Below are positions 15,046 through 23,286 of a stretch of 37,174 nt of DNA, one piece after another. The position numbers were made by a program, and so were the translations under genes. Origin of the DNA: an uncultured Caulobacterales bacterium (GTDB taxonomy: Bacteria > Pseudomonadota > Alphaproteobacteria > Caulobacterales > Maricaulaceae); contig CALDTL010000138.1 in assembly GCA_937923965.1 (NCBI GenBank), forward strand, positions 1 through 37,174, written 5' to 3'. The notes under the pieces are model-generated. The model saw only the letters and a program-made list of their open reading frames with translations, was not told the DNA's origin and searched no databases. Numbering within the stretch: position 1 is the stretch's first letter; each line of letters begins with the position of its first letter.

Positions 15046-16115
15046 CTTAGGCCTCTCTCGCGCTGTATCTTTCGCCATTTCGCTACATTGCGCTCATGCT
15101 CGCGAAGTGTCTTTGCAAAGGCATGGCCGCCTGTTCCATCTGCCACAAAAAATAGGGCCTCCGTTTCGTCGGGATTAAGAACCGCCAGGATGGCTTCCTT
15201 GCCTGGATTGCAAATTGGGGTCTTTGGCAGGCCCGGAATTTGGTATGTATTCCAATCTGTTTTCCGGTCAATTTCAGACCGCCGGATACGCCTACCAAGC
15301 GGCTCCCCTTGCGTGATGCCATAAATAATCGTTGGGTCCGATTGTAACTTCATGCCCTGCCTCAACCGGTTTGTGAAAACGCCGGCCACCTTGCCGCGTT
15401 CCATCCCGACGCCTGTTTCCTTCTCCACGACTGAAGCAAGAATGATCGCCTCTTCTTTTGTTTTCACAGGGATAGTTGGATCGCGATTTTCCCATGCGGC
15501 GTCGAGTAATTGTGTCTGCGCAAGCGCCATTTTCTGAAGCAACTGACTTTGCGTCATGCCGCGCGGCGTAAGGTAGGTTTCGGGAAGCAAAGTCCCTTCC
15601 GCCGGGACAGCCGGATCATCATCTACCAAGGTCGTAACATCGTCTAAGCTGCGGACAATCATCGCAGAGGTAAGGCCCTCTGCCGCTGTGAAGGGATAAA
15701 GAACAGCCTTCCCATTAGCGAGCCCATCATAGATCGCCGCCATGGACATGTCCTTGGATAGATAAAATTCGCCCGCTTTAAAATTTGCCTCATTGCCGCG
15801 AAGTTTAGTAACAGCCTTAAACAAAAATGCGTTTTCAATAAAACCAGTCTTTTCAAGATCTTGTGCAATCTTACTCAGGCCTGCACCCTTTGGGACCGTG
15901 AAGGCAACTTGATCGGAAGCACCCTCGGGCGCGCGCTCATATTTATAATTAATTGCGGCGTATCCGGCCAGCATTAACCCGCCAAAAAAGGTGATGAGCG
16001 CCGCCAGAGCAATGAAGGTCAGAAGCCGCCTATCCCGTTTTTCCAAACTGGGTTGGGGGTCGTCTTTTGTCTCTTTTTTTTCGCGGGCCACGGCCCGTCT
16101 ATTCCGCTTCGACAA
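15042..16115 (-). CDS. mltG: Endolytic peptidoglycan transglycosylase MltG
   Basis: Up to 357 residues from a TTG inside the end of fabF; a GTG at 16091 (349 residues) is an equally good start. A basic N-terminus is followed by one membrane helix (about 31-54) and a periplasmic YceG domain. AFTVPKGAGLSKIAQDL (LysM-like part), GTLLPETYLTP, and the catalytic region ILASVVEKETG (glutamate about 231) with VFTNRLRQGMKLQSDPTIIY identify it. MltG cuts nascent glycan strands and sets their length. The gene overlaps fabF upstream and gmk downstream, so all three are translationally linked. Confidence 0.94.
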   Translation of the reverse strand: MSKRNRRAVAREKKETKDDPQPSLEKRDRRLLTFIALAALITFFGGLMLAGYAAINYKYERAPEGASDQVAFTVPKGAGLSKIAQDLEKTGFIENAFLFKAVTKLRGNEANFKAGEFYLSKDMSMAAIYDGLANGKAVLYPFTAAEGLTSAMIVRSLDDVTTLVDDDPAVPAEGTLLPETYLTPRGMTQSQLLQKMALAQTQLLDAAWENRDPTIPVKTKEEAIILASVVEKETGVGMERGKVAGVFTNRLRQGMKLQSDPTIIYGITQGEPLGRRIRRSEIDRKTDWNTYQIPGLPKTPICNPGKEAILAVLNPDETEALFFVADGTGGHAFAKTLREHERNVAKWRKIQRERGLR

Positions 16116-17382
16116 AAATCAAGGCCGCATTGGTTCCGCCAAACCCGAATGAATTGGACATCACCGCTTTGCCTTCAAACGGCACCGCTTTATTTGGGAC
16201 AAGATCCAGAACTGTTTCAACATTTGGATTATCCAGATTAAGGGTCGGCGGCGCCATTTTATCGCGCAGCGCCAAGATAGAAAAGATAGCCTCAACAGCG
16301 CCGGCGGCGCCAAGCAAATGCCCTGTCGCAGATTTCGTCGATGACATTTTCGCCTTCGCAGCGTGATCACCTAGCAAACGTTCAACGGCGCGCACTTCCA
16401 ATTCATCGCCCATCGGCGTCGAGGTTCCATGTGCATTCACATAGCCAATATCGGAAGGCGCGAGACCAGATTTTTTGAGCGCCATTTGCATCGCGCGAAA
16501 TCCGCCTTCGCCGCCCGGCGCGGGGCTGGTGATGTGGTGAGCATCACCAGATAGCCCGTAACCCACAAGCTCCGCGAGGATATTTGCACCGCGCGCTTTT
16601 GCCGTTTCGTAATCCTCAAGAACGACGACACCTGAGCCCTCGCCCATTAAAAATCCGTCGCGGCCTGCATCGTAAGGACGTGAGGCTTGTTCCGGCGTAT
16701 CATTATATCCAGTTGTCATGGCGCGGCAGGCCACAAAGCTTCCGATACCAAGCCGCGTAATGGACGCTTCCCCGCCGCCAGCGACCATCATGTCTGCGTC
16801 GCCGCAAGCGATGATCCGCGCCGCATCGCCAATGGCATGGGCCCCTGTCGCGCAAGCCGTCGCAATGGCGCTGTTGGGCCCTTTTAGGCCGTGGCGAATT
16901 GAGACCTGCCCCGAGGGTAGATTTATCAGCATGGCCGGTATGACGAATGGCGACAGACGCCTTGGGCCCTTATCGCGCAGCAATATGGACGCCTTATAAG
17001 TTGTATCGATGCCGCCGATGCCAGACCCTAGGATCACGCCTGCACGTTCGGCTTGCTCTGTGGTTTCAGGCACCCAGCCGGACGACTTGATAGCTTCGTC
17101 AGCGGCCGCGATGGAATAGAGGATAAATTCGTCAATGCGCTTGCGGTCTCGCGCGCTCATGACAGTGTCAGGATCAAAGGCCCCGACCATCTCCGGTGAT
17201 CCGCCTGCGCGGCCATCTACCCGAGGGATGACAGCAGCGACCTTACATCCAAGGTCGCTGACGTCGAAATGTTCAATACGGGACGCGCCAGATCTACCGG
17301 CGAGTATGTTGCCCCATGCGGTCTCAACGCCGCATCCAACGGGTGAAACGAGGCCTAGGCCTGTGACAACAACCCGTCGCAT
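16099..17382 (-). CDS. fabF: 3-oxoacyl-[acyl-carrier-protein] synthase II
   Basis: 427 residues with the complete KAS II catalytic set: nucleophile C177 in SAIATACATGAHAIGDA, H318 in YVNAHGTSTPMGD, and K350 plus H355 in TKSATGHLLGAAGA. GLVSPVGCGVETAW at the N-terminus and FGFGGTNAALIF at the C-terminus are typical. It condenses malonyl-ACP with acyl-ACP in type II fatty-acid elongation and is the enzyme that makes cis-vaccenate precursors. It begins 12 bp after the acpP stop, the classic acpP-fabF pairing. Confidence 0.96.
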   Translation of the reverse strand: MRRVVVTGLGLVSPVGCGVETAWGNILAGRSGASRIEHFDVSDLGCKVAAVIPRVDGRAGGSPEMVGAFDPDTVMSARDRKRIDEFILYSIAAADEAIKSSGWVPETTEQAERAGVILGSGIGGIDTTYKASILLRDKGPRRLSPFVIPAMLINLPSGQVSIRHGLKGPNSAIATACATGAHAIGDAARIIACGDADMMVAGGGEASITRLGIGSFVACRAMTTGYNDTPEQASRPYDAGRDGFLMGEGSGVVVLEDYETAKARGANILAELVGYGLSGDAHHITSPAPGGEGGFRAMQMALKKSGLAPSDIGYVNAHGTSTPMGDELEVRAVERLLGDHAAKAKMSSTKSATGHLLGAAGAVEAIFSILALRDKMAPPTLNLDNPNVETVLDLVPNKAVPFEGKAVMSNSFGFGGTNAALIFVEAE

Positions 17383-17394
17383 ACTGGAAGAACC

Positions 17395-17631
17395 CTAGCC
17401 AGTTTTCTCGGTGATGAATTTAACAGCATCGCCAACAGTCTGGATGTGCTCTGCGGCATCATCAGGGATTTCGATGTCGAATTCTTCTTCAAACGCCATG
17501 ACAAGCTCTACTGTGTCGAGGGAGTCGGCACCGAGGTCATCGATGAAGTGAGCATTATTGGTCACTTTGGCTTCTTCAGCGTCAAGATGCTCTACTACCA
17601 TCTTTTTTACGCGTTCGAGTACGTCTGACAT
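17395..17631 (-). CDS. acpP: Acyl carrier protein
   Basis: 78 residues, highly acidic, with [21 protein letters not shown]37 in the DSL motif is the 4'-phosphopantetheine attachment site. It carries growing acyl chains between the Fab enzymes and donates acyl groups to lipid A and phospholipid synthesis. The ribosome site AAAGGAAG is strong. The 176-bp gap upstream to fabG is long for this operon and contains two small hairpins, so acpP may have its own promoter, as expected for such an abundant protein. Confidence 0.97.
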   Translation of the reverse strand: MSDVLERVKKMVVEHLDAEEAKVTNNAHFIDDLGADSLDTVELVMAFEEEFDIEIPDDAAEHIQTVGDAVKFITEKTG

Positions 17632-17650
17632 ATGTCTTCCTTTAGTCTTG

Positions 17651-17729
17651 GCCGGAGATTATTTTCCGGCGGTTACTGGTGAGAGATGGTGCAAATCGCT
17701 CCAAAATCAACCCCTCGCCGTGTCGAGGG
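17651..17729 (-). promoter_or_regulatory. fabG-acpP intergenic region with two hairpins
   Basis: GCCGGA/TCCGGC with an 8-nt loop (17651-17670) lies just ahead of the acpP ribosome site. CCCTCG/CGAGGG with a 6-nt loop (17712-17729) is followed on the minus strand by G then TTGATTTT, resembling a weak terminator or attenuator. Both lie in the acpP leader. I do not see clear -35/-10 boxes. Confidence 0.35.
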
Positions 17730-17807
17730 CGACCTAGCATAGCCATTTCGACATGCCTAGAGCTTTCATAGGCCTCTTTTAGAGGGGATATATAGCCCGA
17801 AAGCCCT

Positions 17808-18548
17808 TTATATCATGGTCATGCCGCCATTTATGTGGAGGGTTTGCCCAGTGACATAAGCGCCTTCATCTGACGCGAGATAAAGCGCGCCTGCTGCAAT
17901 ATCGCTTCCCTCTCCCAATTTGGCCGCAGGGATTCGCGACAGCGTTGCCTCTTTTTGCGCATCTGTGAGGGCGTCCGTCATTGGTGAGCGAATGAAGCCA
18001 GGCGCGATGCAATTGACTGTAATTCCGCGCGAGGCGACTTCTTGCGCAAGGGATTTCGAAAAGCCAATCATGCCAGCTTTTGAGGCCGCATAATTGGTTT
18101 GTCCGGGGTTGCCCGTGACCCCGACTATCGAGGTAATCCCGATTATCCGGCCTGATCTGGCTTTCATCATGGGGCGAAGACACGCTTTTGCTAGGCGGAA
18201 ATAACTCTCCAAATTGATCTTGATTACAGTGTCAAAATCTTCCTGTTTCATTCGCATGAGCAAGCCGTCCTTGGTGATGCCCGCATTGGCAATCAGAATA
18301 TCGACAGGACCGCCCAGCGCCTCAGCCGCTTGCCCGGGAAGCGCGTCAACGGCGTCTCCGTCGGACAGGTTGCACGGCGTCGCCGCAGCACGTTCGCCAA
18401 GCTCTGACACTAAAGTTTCCAGTTTTTCCGCCCGCGTGCCCGACAAAGCGACACTTGCGCCTTGCTTATGTAGCAGCCGTGCAATCTCGCCGCCAAGGCC
18501 CCCCGTCGCGCCCGTCACGAGGGCGCGTTTCCCAGTAAGGTCAAACAT
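17808..18548 (-). CDS. fabG: 3-oxoacyl-[acyl-carrier-protein] reductase
   Basis: 246 residues, a classical short-chain dehydrogenase. The NADP site is VTGATGGLGGEIA (TGxxxGxG at 12-19), followed by NAG at 88-90, and the catalytic S140, Y153 and K157 (YAASK) are present. VNCIAPGFIRSPMTDALTD and GQTLHINGGMTMI close the fold as in true FabG. It reduces 3-oxoacyl-ACP in fatty-acid elongation. The 5-bp gap after fabD and the location before acpP make this the housekeeping FabG rather than a paralogue. Confidence 0.96.
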   Translation of the reverse strand: MFDLTGKRALVTGATGGLGGEIARLLHKQGASVALSGTRAEKLETLVSELGERAAATPCNLSDGDAVDALPGQAAEALGGPVDILIANAGITKDGLLMRMKQEDFDTVIKINLESYFRLAKACLRPMMKARSGRIIGITSIVGVTGNPGQTNYAASKAGMIGFSKSLAQEVASRGITVNCIAPGFIRSPMTDALTDAQKEATLSRIPAAKLGEGSDIAAGALYLASDEGAYVTGQTLHINGGMTMI

Positions 18549-18553
18549 ATTGA

Positions 18554-19501
18554 TTATCCTTTTATTTTTTCCGCGAAAGCTTCCAGCGCCTCTGGACTAT
18601 CTAATTGATTTCCGTCAAGGCCTTTGACGATGCGGCGGAGCATAACGGTCAGCACTTTTCCGCATCCCGGCTCTGCAAGTGTATCGATTTGGCCCTCGCC
18701 CGCCATCCACTCAATCGTTTCCCGCCAACGCACGCGACCCGTGACTTGTTTGACCAAGTCGTCCCGCAGGTCATCCGGGTCGCTAACAGGCCGGGCTTGA
18801 ATATTATTGATAACAGGCACGAGCGGCGGCAAAATTGTGGACTCTGTAAGCGCGGCCTGCATCGCATCGGCCGCAGGTGCCATGAGATCGCAATGAAACG
18901 GAGCGGAGACGTTTAGCATCATCGCTTTTTTCACGCCTGCATCCCGCGCGGCTTGAGCCGCGGCTTCGACAGCGGCAAGCTCGCCGGACAAAACAATCTG
19001 GCCCGTGGCGTTGTCATTTGCGATCTGGACAATTCCGACCTGGCTGCCCGCCGCGCAGGCGGCCTCAGCATCCTCGAGACTCGCTCCCAAAAGGGCCGCC
19101 ATCGCGCCGACACCAACAGGCACAGCTGCCTGCATTGCTTCTCCGCGAATGCGCAGCAATTTGGCCGTATCCTTGACGGTAATCGAAGACGCTGCCGCCA
19201 GCGCAGAATATTCACCGAGGCTATGTCCGGCGACAAAGGCGGCATCTGTAACTTTAACGCCAAATTCATCGTCAAGGGCGCGCATGGCCGCCAAGGAACA
19301 GGCCATCAAAGCAGGCTGCGTATTGGATGTCAGCGTTAGCTCATCCTGCTCCCCAGACCACATGAGCTTGGAGAGCTTTTGCTCTAGAGCGGCATCAACT
19401 TCCTCGAAGACAGCGCGGGCGGCGGGGAAGGCTTCGGATAGTGATTTGCCCATCCCCACAAATTGACTGCCCTGCCCCGGAAAAATAAACGCGAAAGCCA
19501 T
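18554..19501 (-). CDS. fabD: Malonyl-CoA:ACP transacylase
   Basis: 315 residues. FPGQGSQFVGMG at the start, nucleophile S94 in VAGHSLGEYSALAA, R119 in LRIRGEAMQ, and H203 in SAPFHCDLM; the final glutamine/asparagine-rich segment is also in place. It loads malonyl groups on ACP for fatty-acid synthesis. The ribosome site GAGGACC precedes the ATG. It is the first gene of the fabD-fabG-acpP-fabF-mltG-gmk operon and diverges from the coiled-coil gene across a 200-bp region. Confidence 0.96.
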   Translation of the reverse strand: MAFAFIFPGQGSQFVGMGKSLSEAFPAARAVFEEVDAALEQKLSKLMWSGEQDELTLTSNTQPALMACSLAAMRALDDEFGVKVTDAAFVAGHSLGEYSALAAASSITVKDTAKLLRIRGEAMQAAVPVGVGAMAALLGASLEDAEAACAAGSQVGIVQIANDNATGQIVLSGELAAVEAAAQAARDAGVKKAMMLNVSAPFHCDLMAPAADAMQAALTESTILPPLVPVINNIQARPVSDPDDLRDDLVKQVTGRVRWRETIEWMAGEGQIDTLAEPGCGKVLTVMLRRIVKGLDGNQLDSPEALEAFAEKIKG

Positions 19502-19572
19502 AAGAGGTCCTCAAAAAACTTTTGCCTAAGCTAGGGTTTCTTACAATGACGTCAATCCAAATCGGGGATTCA

Positions 19573-19603
19573 TTGACCGCGTTCCATAGAATGCGCGTAA
19601 AAT
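19573..19603 (+). promoter_or_regulatory. Possible promoter of the coiled-coil gene
   Basis: TTGACC followed after 19 bp by TAAAAT; the spacing is wider than ideal. Two GANTC methylation sites (19567 and 19693) and a near-miss to a CtrA box, TTAA-N6-TTAAC at about 19655-19669, lie in the same region. The true CtrA spacing is 7. Confidence 0.25.
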
Positions 19604-19708
19604 CCCCTTTAAACTGTAGAGCTAAAAACCAAAACCTATTGGAATTAAGAGCCCGTTAACGTTAGTTAACTACCCATCCGCAAGGGATGCATGATTCGAG
19701 GGTTGGCA

Positions 19709-21325
19709 ATGGCGTTGTTTCGCAAGAGCAAGAAAAAATCTGAAAGCACCGGAAAGAACGACGCCAACGCGGTCGATGCTGGCAGTCAAGCTAAATGGGA
19801 TAAATTAGAGCGGCTTATGGCCGATCAAACAGAGCTGCCAAGCACAACGATCGAGAATTTGGACGGCCATGATCTTCGCGGAACAGACTCAAGCCAGTTT
19901 GCGCCAGATTTAAAAATCGACATGCCAGTCGATTCTGAATTTTTAGATGTTACGCCCGACACGCCTGACCTCGAGAGTGAGATAAATTCATCCCCGCAGA
20001 CGGCCGCACCTTTAAGCGCTATGGCGCCCTCTGCCCATTTCGCCGGGCGGTCAAAATCAAACGCTGAAACTCCGCCAAGCGAATCCCTTGAGGATTTTGT
20101 TGCATCGCCCCCAGCGATTACGCGGCCGGACCGCGCAGATATTGGCGCGATGCGATTGGACGTCGCCAGAATTTCAGCGGATATCCAAAGCGGCGAGGAG
20201 CTATATCGTCGGGCGCAGCAACGTATAGAAAACCTAACGGGCTTTGTTGAGCGCGCAGAAATCGATTTTTCAATGCTCAATCGCTTGGAGCCTGAAAACC
20301 GTCGCCTGAAGGCGCGGAACCGGACCATAGAGCGCGAAATCGAGAGCCATCAGCAAAAAATGGCGGTCATGCAGGCTGATTTGGAAGACCGCGAGCATCG
20401 GCTGACCGAAAAGACGCGCATTTATGAATCCACTCTGGGCAAGCTTTCAATCGCGCAAAAATCGCTTCAAGAATATGAGAGAGCTCTCAGCAATACACGT
20501 GAAAGCTCTGATCGAAATGCGCTGAACTCAGAGCGTCTCCAAACCTCTCTGGATGTGGAGCGGCGCGAAAACCAGGTCTTGCGTGATCGTATCACTGAAA
20601 TCGTGAGCGACATGGACACCAAACAGAGTGCCTATGTCGAAGCCAAGAAAATCGCGGATAGCCTAGCCCAAGACTGCGCCGATTATCGCCACCAAGCCGA
20701 AAGCGCCGAAAAAGAAGCTGACGAGTTGCGGAAATCATTAGCCACAGCGCAAACGCAAAATAATGCTATGAAGGCGGAAATGGTCAGCTTGCATGAAGAT
20801 ATCCGCACGTTCAAATCGCAGTCAGAATTTACGATTATCAGCCGCGAAGACGAGATGACGGCTCTTCAATTGCAGGTTGACCACCTTACCAAACAACTCG
20901 ATATTAAAGATGAGATCGTTCGAAACGCGGCGCGGGATGTGCAGGAGCTGCGTAAAATCCGCACGGCACAAGACCTCGAGCGGGAGCGCTTAGAAGCCCA
21001 GATCGAAACACAGGCTTATCAGCTGGATAAGGCGAATTCCGATCTCCTGCAAACCAAGCAAGATGTTACGGATTTCGATCGCCGCTACAGAGATGTCGCA
21101 ACGGCCTTATCCGTGTCTCAAGCGCGCCGCATGTCAAATGAGCCGGCGGAGACACCAGACATCCAACCCTACGGCCAACAAGAACAGGATGTCTTTGCAG
21201 ATATGTCTGAAGACATCCACGCCCCAGTTGACGCAAAAACCGACGAGTTCAACGGCATGAGCGGACAAGAGGTTGAAGATCGTATCATGGACTTCCGCCT
21301 GGGACTTCGCAAAGATCTCACTTAA
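19709..21325 (+). CDS. Long coiled-coil protein of unknown function
   Basis: 538 residues from the ATG at 19709, chosen for its ribosome site GAGGG 6 bp upstream; an ATG 18 bp earlier is possible. A very basic N-terminus (MALFRKSKKK) is followed by an acidic, Pro/Ser-rich disordered part to about 130. Next comes a nearly unbroken coiled coil of about 330 residues (roughly 140-470) full of heptads such as LRKSLATAQTQNNAM. A short acidic tail ends in EDRIMDFRLGLRKDL. There is no signal peptide or membrane helix, so it is cytoplasmic. The plan (short basic head, long rod, short tail) recalls bacterial intermediate-filament-like or polar scaffold proteins, but I recognise no specific family. It sits between fabD and rpsF, which are adjacent in related genomes as I recall. 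Confidence 0.8.
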   Translation: MALFRKSKKKSESTGKNDANAVDAGSQAKWDKLERLMADQTELPSTTIENLDGHDLRGTDSSQFAPDLKIDMPVDSEFLDVTPDTPDLESEINSSPQTAAPLSAMAPSAHFAGRSKSNAETPPSESLEDFVASPPAITRPDRADIGAMRLDVARISADIQSGEELYRRAQQRIENLTGFVERAEIDFSMLNRLEPENRRLKARNRTIEREIESHQQKMAVMQADLEDREHRLTEKTRIYESTLGKLSIAQKSLQEYERALSNTRESSDRNALNSERLQTSLDVERRENQVLRDRITEIVSDMDTKQSAYVEAKKIADSLAQDCADYRHQAESAEKEADELRKSLATAQTQNNAMKAEMVSLHEDIRTFKSQSEFTIISREDEMTALQLQVDHLTKQLDIKDEIVRNAARDVQELRKIRTAQDLERERLEAQIETQAYQLDKANSDLLQTKQDVTDFDRRYRDVATALSVSQARRMSNEPAETPDIQPYGQQEQDVFADMSEDIHAPVDAKTDEFNGMSGQEVEDRIMDFRLGLRKDLT

Positions 21326-21359
21326 GGCGACTATCGCTACATTTTACGGAAGTTTCCGC

Positions 21360-21388
21360 TTGCGAAATAGCGTTCGGGTCTTTATGCG
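21360..21388 (+). promoter_or_regulatory. Probable promoter of rpsF-rpsR-rplI
   Basis: TTGCGA and TATGCG are separated by 17 bp, predicting a start near 21395 and a leader of about 110 nt before rpsF. This is the only reasonable match in the gap. Confidence 0.4.
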
Positions 21389-21396
21389 GCGCACTT

Positions 21397-21411
21397 CACC
21401 GGATGACGGTG
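21397..21411 (+). promoter_or_regulatory. Leader hairpin of rpsF, possible S6:S18 autoregulatory site
   Basis: CACCG-GATGA-CGGTG forms a hairpin at the very start of the predicted leader, and its ACCGG / GGTGG sequences resemble the 16S rRNA site that S6:S18 binds. In E. coli and others the S6:S18 complex represses its own mRNA through such a mimic. A second hairpin, CCATC-AGAT-GATGG, follows about 20 nt later. The match is by eye only. Confidence 0.3.
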
Positions 21412-21505
21412 GGGTCCGGGCTATTCCGGGTCACTCCATCCATCAGATGATGGCTCCACCTTCTCGAGCGCATCTGCCGTCATTCATAGTCTGAAGGACT
21501 GTTAA

Positions 21506-21856
21506 ATGTCTCTTTACGAGCATGTCGTGATTTCACGACCGGACATCTCGACGAACCAAGTCGAAGAATTTGTCCAAAATCTAGCCTCTAAGATCGAAAA
21601 TATGGGCGGCACCGTCGAAGGCGCTGAATATTGGGGTCTGCGTAATTTGGCTTACCGCATGAATAAAAACCGCAAGGCGCATTATTCTTTGCTCAAAGTC
21701 AACGCCAATCCCGACGTGATCCACGAGATCGAGCGGACCCACCGCATCAATGAAGATATCCTGCGCTATATGTCGATCCGTGTTGACGAATTTAGCGAAG
21801 ATCCTTCCCCCATCCTTAAAAAGCGCGAAGAGCGCAAACGTAGAGATCGGAACTAA
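21506..21856 (+). CDS. rpsF: 30S ribosomal protein S6
   Basis: 116 residues. MSLYEHVVISRPDISTNQVE starts the ferredoxin-like fold, EYWGLRNLAYRMNKNRKAHY is the family signature, and the C-terminus is short and basic (KKREERKRRDRN) rather than the glutamate tail of E. coli. It forms the S6:S18 pair on the platform of the small subunit. The ribosome site is AAGGA 8 bp upstream. It is first in the rpsF-rpsR-rplI operon. Confidence 0.97.
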   Translation: MSLYEHVVISRPDISTNQVEEFVQNLASKIENMGGTVEGAEYWGLRNLAYRMNKNRKAHYSLLKVNANPDVIHEIERTHRINEDILRYMSIRVDEFSEDPSPILKKREERKRRDRN

Positions 21857-21859
21857 ATC

Positions 21860-22123
21860 ATGGCTGGTAAAGACCAAATCAAAATTGAGAACCTACCGTC
21901 TCGCTCCGGCTTTCGTCGTCGTCGCAAGGTGTGTCCATTCTCTGGCGAGAACGGCATCAAGATCGATTATAAAGATCCAAAGATGCTCCAGCGTTATATG
22001 TCTGAGAAAGGCAAGATCGCGCCGGCCCGTATTACTGCGGTGACGCATAAGAAACAGCGTAAGTTGGCTCAGGCCATCAAACGCGCACGCTTCCTGGGCC
22101 TTTTGCCCTATGAAGTTAAATAG
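21860..22123 (+). CDS. rpsR: 30S ribosomal protein S18
   Basis: 87 residues, strongly basic: [52 protein letters not shown] and [13 protein letters not shown] cover the whole family profile. A single zinc-ribbon-type cysteine (C22) remains. It binds S6 in the platform of the small subunit. It begins 3 bp after rpsF. Confidence 0.97.
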   Translation: MAGKDQIKIENLPSRSGFRRRRKVCPFSGENGIKIDYKDPKMLQRYMSEKGKIAPARITAVTHKKQRKLAQAIKRARFLGLLPYEVK

Positions 22124-22135
22124 AGGAGATAGACC

Positions 22136-22780
22136 ATGGAAGTGATCCTTCTCGAACGTATCGAAAAGCTCGGCAATATGGGCGACGTTGTAAACGTCAA
22201 ACCCGGTTTCGGCCGCAACTTTCTGCTTCCGCAGGAAAAAGCTTTGCGTGCAACTAAAGCAAATCTTGCCCGTTTTGAAGCGGAACGTGAGTATCTTGAA
22301 CAGCGCAACGCCGAGAACCGCGACAAGGCGGCCTCTGAAGGCGAGAAGCTCAACGGCGCGAAAGTCGTCCTTATCCGTAAGGCCGGAGACACAGGCAACC
22401 TATATGGTTCCGTTTCTGCCCGCGACATCGCCGAGCATCTCGAGAAGCAAGGCGTTAAGCGCAACATGATCGTGCTGGAACAACCCATCAAAGCTTTGGG
22501 TCTACACGGCGTCAAAGTGAAGTTGCATCCCGAAGTCATCGTCGACATCGAAGTCAATGTCGCGAGATCTGAGGATGAAGCCGAGCGCCAAGCCAAAGGC
22601 GAAGACGTTATTGCGGCTGCTATGGCAGAAGAAAAAGCCGACACGGAAGAAGCTAATCGTGAACGCGCAGAAAATGCCGTCTCTATGTTCGAAGGCGACG
22701 CGCCGGATGAATTTACGGCGCCCGCATCTGACGACGCACCTGCTGAACCCGAAGCCCCTGCCCCTGCTGAAGAGGTTTAA
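22136..22780 (+). CDS. rplI: 50S ribosomal protein L9 with extended acidic tail
   Basis: 214 residues against about 149 in E. coli. The N-terminal domain ([19 protein letters not shown], then [18 protein letters not shown]), connecting helix and C-terminal domain ([20 protein letters not shown]) are all present by residue about 150. The last 65 residues are acidic and Ala/Pro-rich, ending PAPAEEV. Long tails of this kind are common in alphaproteobacterial L9. L9 sits at the base of the L1 stalk and helps keep reading frame. The ribosome site is AGGAGA. A terminator follows 44 bp after the stop. Confidence 0.97.
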   Translation: MEVILLERIEKLGNMGDVVNVKPGFGRNFLLPQEKALRATKANLARFEAEREYLEQRNAENRDKAASEGEKLNGAKVVLIRKAGDTGNLYGSVSARDIAEHLEKQGVKRNMIVLEQPIKALGLHGVKVKLHPEVIVDIEVNVARSEDEAERQAKGEDVIAAAMAEEKADTEEANRERAENAVSMFEGDAPDEFTAPASDDAPAEPEAPAPAEEV

Positions 22781-22824
22781 TCTCGGGCCATCGCTCAGGG
22801 CGTTTTCGCTCAGATAAATCAATC

Positions 22825-22865
22825 AACCCCGCTTGGAGCCATGTGCATCAAGTGGGGTTTTTTAT
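22825..22865 (+). terminator. Terminator after rplI
   Basis: An 11-bp stem AACCCCGCTTG / CAAGTGGGGTT with one G-U pair and a T-rich tail. It also lies 8 bp beyond the end of the convergent Tad gene, so it may insulate both transcripts. Confidence 0.9.
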
Positions 22866-22872
22866 TTGGGGA

Positions 22873-23286
22873 CTAGGACAAATTCCGCAGGAGGACGCGG
22901 GTTCCAGACTCGGACTTGAACGTGTGCCTATCCAGAAACGGGATCGGCATTTGATACTCGTAGAAAACCCGAATATCAGCGAAAGTTCCGCCGTGTTCGT
23001 TCATTTGAGAAACGACCGCACGATAGGTTCCGCCAATTGGTTTTGTCAGTCGTTCCTCAAGCACAGCTTCAATGTCTGCTGTTGAGGGCTGGCTCATCAT
23101 GCGGACATCCCGCCCTGTATGTTCGCTAGCACGTTGCGCCTGATGGGTGCTGAAAAAGAATATTGCGACATGTAGCAGGGCGAAAATAGACAGCAGCACA
23201 AGCGGCATGATCATCGCCGCCTCAACAGCGGTCGCGCCGTCTTTATTGCGCGCAAAGCGACGTAAGATGTTACAACGTCTAAGCAT
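22873..23286 (-). CDS. TadE-family pilus assembly protein (second copy)
   Basis: 137 residues from the ATG that shares a base with the stop of the gene before it (TAATG). A basic start (MLRRCNILRRFARNKDG) is followed by the TadE motif GATAVEAAMIMPLVLLSIFA, one membrane helix (about 22-45), and a short periplasmic domain. TadE-type pseudopilins help assemble Flp/Tad pili or related secretion structures. It is the last of three consecutive genes with the same N-terminal DGATAVE-type motif. No TadA ATPase, TadB/C, secretin or major Flp pilin is present in the window. Confidence 0.82.
   Translation of the reverse strand: MLRRCNILRRFARNKDGATAVEAAMIMPLVLLSIFALLHVAIFFFSTHQAQRASEHTGRDVRMMSQPSTADIEAVLEERLTKPIGGTYRAVVSQMNEHGGTFADIRVFYEYQMPIPFLDRHTFKSESGTRVLLRNLS

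Noticed and set aside
19655-19670. CtrA box in the fabD/coiled-coil gap
   Set aside because: Spacing between TTAA halves is 6, not the consensus 7; kept only as a weak lead.
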